IMG/VR virus record: IMGVR_UViG_3300042466_000488
Coordinates: 1-47,973 of that record
Source: a virus
Direction: 5' to 3' (one strand)
DNA length: 47,973 nucleotides
In this document: positions 33,616-42,272 of the stretch, one piece after another
How positions within the stretch are numbered: position 1 is the first letter of the stretch
Layout of the letters: every line of letters begins with the position of its first letter
Notes under the pieces: generated by a model
What the model was told of the DNA's origin: nothing
The model's database searches: none
The model's input: only the letters and a program-made list of their open reading frames with translations
Translations under genes and position numbers: made by a program

Positions 33616-35013
33616 ATGGCAGAAGCATTAGATACATTATCTAAATACGGTCAATCGTTTCAATCAAAAGTAATATCTGTATTATTGACGGATGCTAAAC
33701 TTTTGGATTCGTTAAGTGATATTATACATAAGAAGTTTTTTGAATCGGAAGCTAATAAATGGATAGTTGAAACAATTAAAGATTATTTTGATGAGTTTAA
33801 GAAAGAACCTACATTGGATGTATTCAAATCAGAAATATCCAAAGTAGATAATCCATCTTTACAAAAAACCATAATCGAGCAACTTAAAGTAGTTTATACC
33901 CAAGTTGGACAAGATGATACGGATTATGTAAAGAAGGAGTTCTCATCATTTTGTATCAATCAGAATCTAAAAGAGGTAATTATACAATCGGTAGATTTAC
34001 TCAAAGCGGGTAATTACGATAGGATTAAGGATTTAGTAGATAAGGCAATGAAAGTTGGTATTGAAACCGATTTGGGACATGATTATCTATTGGATTACAT
34101 AGCTCGTATTGAGGATGAGAAAAGAGATACCATTGCTACTCCGTGGGAGGTTATTACCGAATTAATGAACGGAGGTTTAGGACCGGGTGAGTTAGGGGTT
34201 GTAGTGGCACCTTCTGGGGTTGGTAAGACTTGGGTTCTTGCAGCAATCGGAGCGGCTGCAGTTAAAGCAGGTAAGAGTGTTGTTCACTACTCATTGGAAC
34301 TATCCGAAAACTATGTAGGTGAGAGATACGATACAATCTTTACTAGTATCCCATCTGCGGATTTGGTTGATAATAGAGATTTAGTACATAGAAAAATAAA
34401 ATCATTAGCAGGTAAGTTATTGATTAAGTATTTCCCACCAAAGGGTGTATCATCCAAAAAGATTGAAGCTCACATTGAAAAGATGACAGCAGCTGGTAAT
34501 AAACCTGATTTAATCATTGTAGATTATGCCGATTTACTACTATCACACTCAAATAAGAATGATAGTACATATGGGGAGCAAGGTGGTGTGTACATTGAAT
34601 TGAGAGGAATGGGTGGTGAGTTAGGTATTCCAATTTGGACAGCATCACAAACAAATAGAAGTGGTATAGATTCAGAGGTTATTGAAGCTGATAAGATTGC
34701 AGATTCATACGCTAAAGTAATGAATGCAGATTTTATTATGAGTGTTAGTAGAAAATCAAAAGATAAACTAAACAATACTGCTAGGGTTCACGTTATGAAA
34801 AATCGTTTTGGCATGGATGGTATCACATTCCCAACTAAAATGGATACTAATAAAGGAATAATTGAAGTATTTGATGCAAATTCAGCAGATGGGATATTAG
34901 CACGGAAAGAAAGTAATAGTGGAGCTGAAGAAGAAAGGCAATTATTACACAAAAAATATATGGATACTATGCCGTTGGGTGGGGCAGTAAAGCCGGTATC
35001 TGGACTAGGATAA
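33616..35013 (+). CDS. gp41: Replicative DNA helicase (DnaB/gp41-like)
   Basis: This 465-residue protein has an N-terminal helical domain (1-150) and a RecA-like motor. Walker A is APSGVGKT at 198-205. SVVHYSLELSE (about 216-226) is the DnaB H1a element. Walker B is PDLIIVDYADLLL near 297-309. IPIWTASQTNRSG is the DnaB H3-type sensor, with VHVMKNRFGMDG near the end. It is the hexameric 5'-3' fork helicase. No primase (gp61-like) gene is visible in the window. It is last in the operon, followed by about 110 bases with a late-type motif. Confidence 0.93.
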   Translation: MAEALDTLSKYGQSFQSKVISVLLTDAKLLDSLSDIIHKKFFESEANKWIVETIKDYFDEFKKEPTLDVFKSEISKVDNPSLQKTIIEQLKVVYTQVGQDDTDYVKKEFSSFCINQNLKEVIIQSVDLLKAGNYDRIKDLVDKAMKVGIETDLGHDYLLDYIARIEDEKRDTIATPWEVITELMNGGLGPGELGVVVAPSGVGKTWVLAAIGAAAVKAGKSVVHYSLELSENYVGERYDTIFTSIPSADLVDNRDLVHRKIKSLAGKLLIKYFPPKGVSSKKIEAHIEKMTAAGNKPDLIIVDYADLLLSHSNKNDSTYGEQGGVYIELRGMGGELGIPIWTASQTNRSGIDSEVIEADKIADSYAKVMNADFIMSVSRKSKDKLNNTARVHVMKNRFGMDGITFPTKMDTNKGIIEVFDANSADGILARKESNSGAEEERQLLHKKYMDTMPLGGAVKPVSGLG

Positions 35014-35084
35014 GATATATAAAAATATAAAAATAAAAAGTTAAAAAAACATGCAATTTTTTGTATGAGAAGTTAAGATTGGTT

Positions 35085-35097
35085 GTATTTATTAAAA
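35085..35097 (+). promoter_or_regulatory. Weak late-type motif before nrdB
   Basis: GTATTTATT followed by AAAA lies about 29 bases before the nrdB ATG. The TATAA part is missing, so it is uncertain. Confidence 0.25.
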
Positions 35098-35125
35098 CCT
35101 AAAGCATACAAAAAGATAATTACAT

Positions 35126-36139
35126 ATGAGCAATTTATTTACAGAAAGAATAGCGTACAAACCATTTGAATATCCAGACTATTACACCGAAGGGTGGTTG
35201 AAGCAAATGCAGGCATTTTGGTTACATACCGAAATCCCAATGCAAGGAGATGTTAAAGACTGGAATGAAAATTTAACAAAAGAAGAAAAACATTTAGTAG
35301 GAAATATTCTATTGGGTTTTGCCCAAACTGAATGTGCGGTTTCCGATTATTGGACGGGGATGGTAACTAAATGGTTTCCAAAACACGAAATTAAACAAAT
35401 GGCAATGGCGTTTGGTTCGCAAGAAACAATACATTCGGTTGCATATTCGTATTTGAATGAAACTTTAGGATTGGATGATTTTGCAGGTTTTATGCACGAT
35501 GATGTTATGAAGGAGAGATTTGAATTATTAACAAATACAACCGCAGATTGGACTCCTACTGATTTACAAACAAATCACAAAGCTAGAGTTGAGGTTGCTC
35601 GTTCACTTGCTATTTTTTCGGCATTTGCTGAAGGTGTAGCACTATACTCATCATTTGCAGTTCTATATTCATTCCAAATGAGAAACCTATTAAAAGGAAT
35701 TGGACAACAAATGAAGTGGAGTGTTAGAGATGAATCCCTACATTCAAAGATGGGTTGTCAATTATTCAGACATATGTGTGATGAGTTTCCTGAATTGTTA
35801 GAAGAAGCAAAATCAGCTATCTATGAAGCAGCATTAATCATTAGAGATTTGGAGCACAAATTTATTGATAGAATATTTGAAAAAGGTGATTTGGAAAATC
35901 TAAAAGCAGATGACTTAAAAGAATTTATTACAAAAAGAGTTAATGAAAAATTAGGAGAGTTGGGATATAACCCAATACCTGGCGGTGATGATTACTTTGA
36001 ATACAACGAAGAATCAGCATCTCAATTAGATTGGTTCTATCACTTAACTGGTGGAGTAACTCATACCGACTTCTTTGCAATGAGACCTACTGATTACAGT
36101 AAAGCAAACGAAGGTGAAGATTGGTCTGATATATTTTAA
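35126..36139 (+). CDS. nrdB: Ribonucleotide reductase small subunit (NrdB)
   Basis: This 337-residue protein has a ferritin-like metal site, readable as E69 (FAQTECAVSDYW), E100-T-I-H103 (SQETIH), then Y107 at the usual radical-tyrosine spacing. Further ligands are in FAEGVALYSSF and RDESLHSKM. The first ligand is Glu where E. coli-type class Ia has Asp; the tyrosine is kept. It generates the radical used by the large subunit encoded ten bases downstream. The order small-then-large plus thioredoxin forms a complete dNTP-supply operon. Confidence 0.93.
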   Translation: MSNLFTERIAYKPFEYPDYYTEGWLKQMQAFWLHTEIPMQGDVKDWNENLTKEEKHLVGNILLGFAQTECAVSDYWTGMVTKWFPKHEIKQMAMAFGSQETIHSVAYSYLNETLGLDDFAGFMHDDVMKERFELLTNTTADWTPTDLQTNHKARVEVARSLAIFSAFAEGVALYSSFAVLYSFQMRNLLKGIGQQMKWSVRDESLHSKMGCQLFRHMCDEFPELLEEAKSAIYEAALIIRDLEHKFIDRIFEKGDLENLKADDLKEFITKRVNEKLGELGYNPIPGGDDYFEYNEESASQLDWFYHLTGGVTHTDFFAMRPTDYSKANEGEDWSDIF

Positions 36140-36149
36140 TTAAAATTTT

Positions 36150-37931
36150 ATGAAGCATTACGGAGAAGAATTCGGTTGGGAAATCGATGTTGATTACCCA
36201 TCGTGGGGAAATACGGAAATATACGTTAAAACAATCTCAAAAGGTTATCTATTAGATGGTGAAAAACCAAAAGATGCCTATTGGAGAGTTGCAACGGCAG
36301 TAGCTAGAAGATTGGGTAAACCACAACTTGCTACAAAGTTCTTTGATTACATTTGGAAAGGATGGTTATGTTTAGCAACACCGGTATTATCAAATACAGG
36401 TACTGATAGAGGATTACCAATCTCTTGTTTTGGAATCGATGTTGGTGATAGTATCTATGAGATTGGATATAAGAATTTGGAGTTGATGTTATTGGCAAAG
36501 CATGGTGGTGGTGTAGGTATTGGTATTAATCAAATCAGACCAGCAGGTGCAAAGATTACTGGTAATGGAACATCCGATGGTGTAGTTCCATTTTGTAAGA
36601 TTTACGATTCAACTATATTAGCAACAAATCAGGGTTCAGTTCGTAGAGGAGCAGCTTCGGTGAATATGAACATTGAACACAAAGATTTTGAAGATTGGTT
36701 GGAGATTAGAGAACCAAAGGGTGATGTAAACCGACAATCATTAAACATGCACCAATGTGCGGTAGTGGGTGATAAGTTTATGAGAAAGTTGCAAGAGGGG
36801 GAATCTGAAGCAAGAAGAAAGTGGGGTAAACTATTACAAAAGAGAAAAGCAACTGGAGAACCTTATATTATGTTTAAAGGTAATGTGAACAAACAAAATC
36901 CAGAAGCATATAAGAAGAACGGATTAAAAGTGTTTATGACTAACATTTGTTCGGAGATTGTTCTACATACTGATGAATCTCACTCATTTGTATGTTGCCT
37001 TTCATCACTAAACTTAGCCAAATACGATGAGTGGAAAGATACTGATTTAGTGTACACGTCTACGATGTTTTTAGATGGTGTTTTAGAGGAGTTTATTCAA
37101 AGAGCTAAGGGATTGGTTGGATTTGAGAATTCAGTTCGTTCAGCGGCAAAAGGAAGAGCATTGGGATTGGGAGTTTTAGGATGGCATACATACCTACAAC
37201 AAAAAGGTGTTCCATTTGAAGGATTGCAGGCACAATTTGAAACTCGTAAAATATTCTCTCAAATTAAGATTGAATCGGAAAGAGCAAGTAGAGATATGGC
37301 AGCTGAATTGGGAGAACCCCTATGGTGTAGAGATACAGGTTTCAGAAATACTCACCTAAGAGCAGTAGCACCAACGGTATCAAACTCTAAATTGAGTGGT
37401 AACGTGAGTAGTGGTATTGAACCTTGGGCAGCTAACGTATTTACGGAGCAAACTTCTAAAGGTACGTTTATCCGTAAGAATCCTGAATTGGAAAGAGTTT
37501 TGAAAAAGATTGGAAAAAATACAAAAGAAACTTGGGATAGAATATTAGAAGATGGTGGTTCGGTGCAAGATTTAGCATTTTTAGATGAGTGGTGTTTCTT
37601 GGATAGTAAGTTAGTACAATGTAACGAAGTGACTACGGAAGAGCATCAGAATAAATGTAATTCAGTTAAGGATGTATTCCGTACATTCAAAGAGATTAAC
37701 CAATTAGATTTGGTAAAGCAGGCAGGTATAAGACAACAATACATTGACCAGGCGGTATCTCTAAACTTAGCATTTCCATCAATCGCTGACCCGAAATGGA
37801 TTAATCAAGTAACTATGGAAGCTTGGAAGCAGGGAGTAAAAACCCTATATTATATGAGAACCGAATCAGTATTAAGAGGTGATATTGCAGCAAGAGCAAC
37901 TGACCCGGACTGTGTAAGTTGTGAGGGATAA
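36150..37931 (+). CDS. nrdA: Ribonucleotide reductase large subunit (NrdA), no ATP cone
   Basis: This 593-residue class I catalytic subunit has C93 (LPISCFGI) and N265-C267-E269 (TNICSEI, radical site). The partner Cys is in SFVCCLSSLNL (282/283), the KTLYYMRTES tyrosine pair is present, and a C-terminal CVSCEG redox pair (C588, C591) is found. It is shorter than E. coli NrdA (761) because it starts directly at the barrel. The ATP-cone activity-regulation domain is absent, so dATP should not shut the enzyme off. It lies between nrdB and thioredoxin. Confidence 0.95.
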   Translation: MKHYGEEFGWEIDVDYPSWGNTEIYVKTISKGYLLDGEKPKDAYWRVATAVARRLGKPQLATKFFDYIWKGWLCLATPVLSNTGTDRGLPISCFGIDVGDSIYEIGYKNLELMLLAKHGGGVGIGINQIRPAGAKITGNGTSDGVVPFCKIYDSTILATNQGSVRRGAASVNMNIEHKDFEDWLEIREPKGDVNRQSLNMHQCAVVGDKFMRKLQEGESEARRKWGKLLQKRKATGEPYIMFKGNVNKQNPEAYKKNGLKVFMTNICSEIVLHTDESHSFVCCLSSLNLAKYDEWKDTDLVYTSTMFLDGVLEEFIQRAKGLVGFENSVRSAAKGRALGLGVLGWHTYLQQKGVPFEGLQAQFETRKIFSQIKIESERASRDMAAELGEPLWCRDTGFRNTHLRAVAPTVSNSKLSGNVSSGIEPWAANVFTEQTSKGTFIRKNPELERVLKKIGKNTKETWDRILEDGGSVQDLAFLDEWCFLDSKLVQCNEVTTEEHQNKCNSVKDVFRTFKEINQLDLVKQAGIRQQYIDQAVSLNLAFPSIADPKWINQVTMEAWKQGVKTLYYMRTESVLRGDIAARATDPDCVSCEG

Positions 37932-37951
37932 ACAAATAAACAAATAAAAAT

Positions 37952-38215
37952 ATGTTAGAAGTTAAGAAATTTTCGGCAAGTTGGTGCGGCCCATGCAAAA
38001 CATTGGCACCAACATTTAATGAGGTAAAAAATTCATTTAGTGGAGTATCCTTCAACGAATACGATATTGATGATAGTTCAGATGTTGCATCTCAATTTGG
38101 AATCCGTTCAGTACCAACTGTATTATTAGTTAAAGATGGTAAGGAAGTAAAAAGAATTGTGGGAGCTCAATCTAAAATGGTATATGAAACTGCCATAAAT
38201 GAAAATTTAGGATAA
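37952..38215 (+). CDS. Thioredoxin
   Basis: This 87-residue protein has KFSASWCGPCKTLAP with the WCGPC active site (C12, C15) and RSVPTVLLVKDG with the cis-Pro loop. It is slightly shorter than cellular thioredoxins (about 105) because the first strand and helix are missing. It follows ribonucleotide reductase by 20 bases and very likely re-reduces the C-terminal Cys pair of NrdA, as NrdC does in T4. Confidence 0.92.
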   Translation: MLEVKKFSASWCGPCKTLAPTFNEVKNSFSGVSFNEYDIDDSSDVASQFGIRSVPTVLLVKDGKEVKRIVGAQSKMVYETAINENLG

Positions 38216-38219
38216 AAAA

Positions 38220-38251
38220 TTAGGAAAATCCAAATAAAAGTGTTATATTTG
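38220..38251 (+). promoter_or_regulatory. Promoter of the modification island
   Basis: TTAG (38220-38223, variant of TTTG), seven bases, CAAA, then TATATTTG (38244-38251) with the 20-base spacing. ATG follows after four bases, predicting a leaderless mRNA. Confidence 0.65.
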
Positions 38252-38255
38252 TTAC

Positions 38256-38459
38256 ATGGGAATATTAAGGGGTCAAACGCACCCATCTGCCAAACTTACG
38301 GATGAGCAGGTGTTACAAATTAGAAGACTATGGCAAATGGGTCATAGGAATATTAAAGTGATTGCCCGAAACAATAAGGTATCACCATCAAATGTGTTAA
38401 AAATTATCCAACGTAAAACTTGGACTCATCTAAACGAATTTTGGTCTGGTAGTTTATGA
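38256..38459 (+). CDS. Small helix-turn-helix DNA-binding protein
   Basis: This 67-residue protein reads GQTHPSAKLTDEQVLQIRRL then IKVIARNNKVSPSNVLKIIQ and RKTWTHL. It is a short resolvase/NUMOD-like HTH with the H-P-x-A-K-L-T-x-x-x-V motif, often found attached to phage HNH endonucleases. Here it stands alone. Its TGA overlaps the ATG of the first Mom-like gene (ATGA), so the two are translationally coupled. It may regulate the island or target the modification enzyme; both are inferences. Confidence 0.7.
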   Translation: MGILRGQTHPSAKLTDEQVLQIRRLWQMGHRNIKVIARNNKVSPSNVLKIIQRKTWTHLNEFWSGSL

Positions 38460-39229
38460 AAATAGAAGGTAAACAATATTGCGATATCTCTAAATTTTCA
38501 ATTAGAGAGATAAACAAAAACATAGCAAAGGATATCATTGTAAATAACCATTATAGTGGGATATGGACGAAGGTATCCTATGCTATTGGTTTGTTTTACA
38601 TATCCGAAGATGAACATAATTTTTTTAGTGGTGTAAACGAACAATTAGTTGGAGTTGCATGTTATGGTGACCCGGTTGGTAGAAACGCGGGAGCATCAAT
38701 ATCGGAGTTACTCCCAAGAGATGGTGTGTTAGAATTGACCCGATTATTTGTATTTGATGGATATGGTTCTAACATTGAGAGTTGGTTTGTTGGACAATCG
38801 TTTGAATGGTTACGAAAGAATGTACCTAGAATCAAAGCACTAATATCATATTCAGACCCAAATGCTGGACATTTAGGAACGGTATATCAAGCTACCAATT
38901 GGATTTATCAGGGTAACAAAATCAGATGGAGTGATAGTTGGAGTTTCAAATGGAACGAAGATGATGAGTGGCATCATAGTAGAACATCTTATGTGAAATA
39001 CGGAACAAATGACCCAAAGATAATTCAGACAATGGTAACATCTCCATTTTGGATTAAGAGAGAACCCCGTAAGCATAGATATGTGTATATTCTAACCAAA
39101 GATAAGAAAGAAAGAAAAGCATTTATAAATTCACTTAAACATGAAGTGTTTCCATATCCCAAAGTGGAGTTGGATATCATTGATGAGGTTCACAAAATGG
39201 ACCCAATAAATTTGGAAATATCAAATTAA
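38456..39229 (+). CDS. Mom-like putative DNA-modification acyltransferase, copy 1
   Basis: This 257-residue protein has IAKDIIVNNHYSGIW, then LVGVACYGDPVG, then LELTRLFVFDGYGSNIESWF. It ends the core with YSDPNAGHLGTVYQATNWIY. These are the landmarks of the Mom-type branch of GNAT acyltransferases (HY near the N-terminus, L-x-G-x-x-x-Y-G, E-L-T-R-L-x-[VC]-D, N-x-E-S, [AS]-D-x-x-x-G-H-x-G-x-x-Y-Q-A-[ST]-N-W). In phage Mu, Mom converts adenine to a carbamoylmethyl form that resists restriction. A second, diverged copy lies one gene downstream. The DNA substrate is inferred from family only. Confidence 0.65.
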   Translation: MKIEGKQYCDISKFSIREINKNIAKDIIVNNHYSGIWTKVSYAIGLFYISEDEHNFFSGVNEQLVGVACYGDPVGRNAGASISELLPRDGVLELTRLFVFDGYGSNIESWFVGQSFEWLRKNVPRIKALISYSDPNAGHLGTVYQATNWIYQGNKIRWSDSWSFKWNEDDEWHHSRTSYVKYGTNDPKIIQTMVTSPFWIKREPRKHRYVYILTKDKKERKAFINSLKHEVFPYPKVELDIIDEVHKMDPINLEISN

Positions 39230-39242
39230 TTTTGTAACTTTG
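39211..39242 (+). promoter_or_regulatory. Internal promoter of the modification island
   Basis: TTTG (39211-39214), CAAA seven bases later, 20-base spacing, TAACTTTG (39235-39242). It overlaps the 3' end of copy 1. ATG 39247 follows after four bases, again predicting a leaderless mRNA. Confidence 0.7.
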
Positions 39243-39246
39243 TACT

Positions 39247-39555
39247 ATGGCTAAAAAACTAATAGAAGTACCAAACGCAACACAATTTGAAAGAGTTTAT
39301 AAAGATGAGGATTGTACAATGGTTTGGAAGTATGATACCAACAAATTCCAAAATGGACCTGTATCGGTTGAAATCAAATGGACAGCTGAATATCTTAAAG
39401 AAAACAAATCACCAAAAAAACCAAAAGCAGAAGGTAAATTAGGTGAGTTACATGATGCGTTCGCTAAGTTGGATGCTAAACGGAAGAAAAAGAAAAAGCC
39501 GGTAGCTAAAAAAAAAATGACAATAAAGAAGAAGATGGCTTCTGGTAAAATATGA
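39247..39555 (+). CDS. Small protein with lysine-rich C-terminal tail
   Basis: In this 102-residue protein the first 55 residues are globular-looking (EVPNATQFERVYKDEDCTMV, then VSVEIKWTAEYLKEN). The rest is a strongly basic tail with runs such as KRKKKKKPVAKKKMTIKKK, suited to binding DNA or RNA. It has its own promoter and its TGA overlaps the ATG of the second Mom-like gene. Its constant position between the two copies suggests a DNA-binding partner, but no family was recognised. Confidence 0.55.
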   Translation: MAKKLIEVPNATQFERVYKDEDCTMVWKYDTNKFQNGPVSVEIKWTAEYLKENKSPKKPKAEGKLGELHDAFAKLDAKRKKKKKPVAKKKMTIKKKMASGKI

Positions 39556-40352
39556 AAGTAGAAGGAAAAGATTATTGTGATGTTAGTAAGGTGTATGTTC
39601 ACCCAATAGCTAAAAACATAGCAAAAGATATTATTGTAAAGAAACACTATACGCACGCTTGGACAGCTTGTAGATACGCATTAGGAATTTATTACAAATC
39701 CGATGATGCTAATACATTTGATGGAGATAGATTAATAGGTTGTGTAATTTATGGATTCCCAGTGGGAGCAAAAGCATCAACATCAATTTGTGAAGGATTA
39801 ACCAAAGATAACATTTTAGAACTAACTCGTCTATATTGTGATGATGGTTATGGTTCTAACATCGAATCATTTGCATTAGGACAGACATTCAAATGGTTAA
39901 AAGAAAACGATAAAGTAATCAAAGTACTCCTATCATATGCAGACAATGGGCAAGCACATTTAGGTGGTATCTATCAAGCTACAAATTGGATTTATCAAGG
40001 TTTATCATCCGATATAGCACTAATGCCAAATTGGGGTATCTCATTAAGTAAAGACCCTTACAAATGGATTCATAGTAGGACAGTATTCTCTCTATGGGGT
40101 AGTGGTAATTTAGCACATCTACAAAACGAAATTGGTAAAGAGGGATATAAAGAATTTTGGAGAAGAGAAGAACCACCAAAACATAGGTACGTTCAGATAC
40201 TTGCGCAAGATAAAAGGGAGAAGAAAGATTTGATGAGTAGATTGAAGCATGAAATCAAGCCATACCCCAAAGATACTGCATCTTATAATACAGAAGTAGT
40301 ACATCATTTAACAACATACGAAGTACCTGAAGGTACTGAAAATTTTTGGTAA
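39552..40352 (+). CDS. Mom-like putative DNA-modification acyltransferase, copy 2
   Basis: This 266-residue protein is a clear paralogue of the gene at 38456. It shares KNIAKDIIVKKHY, LIGCVIYGFPVG, LELTRLYCDDGYGSNIESF, SYADNGQAHLGGIYQATNW and a C-terminal PPKHRYVQIL. The copies differ around the loop before ELTRL and after the ATNW motif, where substrate contacts could lie. The start is fixed by the ATGA overlap. Different sequence targets or a heterodimer are both possible. The family assignment rests on visible motifs. Confidence 0.65.
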   Translation: MKVEGKDYCDVSKVYVHPIAKNIAKDIIVKKHYTHAWTACRYALGIYYKSDDANTFDGDRLIGCVIYGFPVGAKASTSICEGLTKDNILELTRLYCDDGYGSNIESFALGQTFKWLKENDKVIKVLLSYADNGQAHLGGIYQATNWIYQGLSSDIALMPNWGISLSKDPYKWIHSRTVFSLWGSGNLAHLQNEIGKEGYKEFWRREEPPKHRYVQILAQDKREKKDLMSRLKHEIKPYPKDTASYNTEVVHHLTTYEVPEGTENFW

Positions 40353-40356
40353 AATA

Positions 40357-40388
40357 TTTGGAAATATCAAAATTATTTATTACCTTTA
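40357..40388 (+). promoter_or_regulatory. Promoter of the 619-residue gene
   Basis: TTTG (40357-40360), seven bases, CAAA, then TACCTTTA (40381-40388), a near match to TAnnTTTG, with the same 20-base spacing. ATG 40413 is 24 bases further. Confidence 0.55.
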
Positions 40389-40412
40389 TAAAACACATAA
40401 ACCCCTTAAAAT

Positions 40413-42272
40413 ATGAAATTAATTGATAGGTTAAAAGAGTTTGTAGAGAGTGATAGTAGGCATAAAGTCATTGTAGCAAAACTTTCGGAAATTAGAGAAA
40501 TTTTCAAACCAAAAGAAGATGTTCCATCGGTTTTTAAAATTGAATTTTATATTTTTAACTCTGTATGGAATCGTATTCCTAATTTTGGTATTTTCTCTGT
40601 ATTAGAGGATAAATTAAAATACGCACTTAAAATTGGTAGTGGTATTTCTTCTTATAATCAACTTCCAATTTCTTGGATTGAAGACACAGTTTTTAAAATT
40701 AGAAACTTTTTAATGAAAGATAGAGGACACATAACCACTTTGGTGTGTTGGTTGTATTCTAAAAAATTCGCAATTACTGCGTTCGAACGAATTGTAGATA
40801 AGTTAATAACAGAATATAAAGCAGTGGATGGGTGGAAAACCGATTATTCGGTTTCACATACTGTTTCTATTTTACAAAAGGTTCAATCTTATATTGAAGA
40901 ATCGAAGAATCAGCAAAAAAGAGCTGGAACAAAAAAATCAGACCAAACACTTTCTATTCAAAACATTTGTGAAAACGTACCATCATTTGGTAAAACACTT
41001 AACGATTTTGAAGTAAGTATTGAAGTTCGTAGAGAAAGTATATATGCTCATATGTTGGAGATTTTATCACTTAATAACACTTATAACAAGTGGATTGAGT
41101 ATCAAAAGGCTTTTCTTTCTTTTGTTGGTAAGGTAATGAGAAAGGATGGTTCTGATAACTATTTTAGAGATGTTCTTAATATTGAATCAATTCGAAATTA
41201 TATTGATACTTTAAAAACTTTTATTGGTGATTCTAAAATTACTTTGTTCTCATCTGCAATCACCTCTTACAAACGAAAAGTATCTGAATATAGTGAAATC
41301 ATTCCAATAAGATTTTTAGGATTGCGAAAGTTAATTACCTTTGATAAGAGAGGTTCTTATTATTACTCATCAACCGAAAGTGATATTGAAGACCAACTTA
41401 TGGCTCTACATTCTTATCAAATATTAGATTCCAATGGCAATGTTATACAAAAAGGTGTTACCGAAGCGGATGCTAAATTTGAGTTATCACTTATGAATCA
41501 AATTGCAGATAACTTAAAATGGGATGAATACGAAGAAAAAAGAAAGAAATTATTAGGTTCTCAACCTGATAAATTAAACACCAAAAATTTAGAAGATGCT
41601 TCATTGGGTAAAGAAGATTTTGCAATGGCTTGTGTGGATGCTGTTATGGAATTAAGAGAATCTTTACCTCATATGGGTGATAGAAAATCGGAAAAACAAA
41701 TTAATTTATTGGTTACTGATTTTGTTAATGAATTGATTGCACAAATGGAAGAGGTAGTTGATGATGAAACTCTTTTTAATAGTGGGGCTACGATGGAAAA
41801 CCGATTCCAAAAGTTGATTTTGCCAACCTACATTAAACTTAAAAATTCATACAAATCACAATCACCAACAGATAACAAACAAAGTATTTACGAAACGTTA
41901 CTTAATGAACTTAAACAATTCTTAAATGGACAAACTAAATTCAAAGTGATGAAGTTTACAAACGAATCTTACAAAAATCCTGAAATTTCTACTATTGATT
42001 TTGGAATTAATAAAAGAGGAAATGCTAATTTGGATTTAGGACAAAGAGTCCAAAGTATGGGATATACAATTTCAAATTGTATTATTCAGCAAAAACACCA
42101 CAATCGTTCACAACATGATGGTGACCACAATATTTCAAATGTTGATTATTGGAAATGGTATTCTAAAACAAATTTAGAAATTGTAACTAAAAACCAACAA
42201 TATTTCATTGATAATTTTGAATTTGAAGTATTAAGTGATGCTAAAAAATTAAACGAAATTTTTAATGGATAA
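40413..42272 (+). CDS. Unknown 619-residue protein with HNH-like C-terminus
   Basis: This is a large soluble, mostly helical protein with no signal or membrane segment. The C-terminal region (GNANLDLGQRVQSMGYTISN, then QQKHHNRSQHDGDHNI, then VDYWKWYSK) has the spacing of an HNH-type endonuclease tail (H-x..N..H-N). However, the first His of the usual D/G-H pair appears as Gln, so it may be inactive or only a look-alike. The rest is not recognised. It has its own promoter and is the first gene after the Mom-like pair. A DNA-related role is a guess from position. Confidence 0.45.
   Translation: MKLIDRLKEFVESDSRHKVIVAKLSEIREIFKPKEDVPSVFKIEFYIFNSVWNRIPNFGIFSVLEDKLKYALKIGSGISSYNQLPISWIEDTVFKIRNFLMKDRGHITTLVCWLYSKKFAITAFERIVDKLITEYKAVDGWKTDYSVSHTVSILQKVQSYIEESKNQQKRAGTKKSDQTLSIQNICENVPSFGKTLNDFEVSIEVRRESIYAHMLEILSLNNTYNKWIEYQKAFLSFVGKVMRKDGSDNYFRDVLNIESIRNYIDTLKTFIGDSKITLFSSAITSYKRKVSEYSEIIPIRFLGLRKLITFDKRGSYYYSSTESDIEDQLMALHSYQILDSNGNVIQKGVTEADAKFELSLMNQIADNLKWDEYEEKRKKLLGSQPDKLNTKNLEDASLGKEDFAMACVDAVMELRESLPHMGDRKSEKQINLLVTDFVNELIAQMEEVVDDETLFNSGATMENRFQKLILPTYIKLKNSYKSQSPTDNKQSIYETLLNELKQFLNGQTKFKVMKFTNESYKNPEISTIDFGINKRGNANLDLGQRVQSMGYTISNCIIQQKHHNRSQHDGDHNISNVDYWKWYSKTNLEIVTKNQQYFIDNFEFEVLSDAKKLNEIFNG

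Noticed and set aside
35050-35068. CATGCAA / TTGTATG inverted repeat as a terminator after the helicase gene
   Set aside because: The stem is short and interrupted and no T-run follows; termination cannot be supported.
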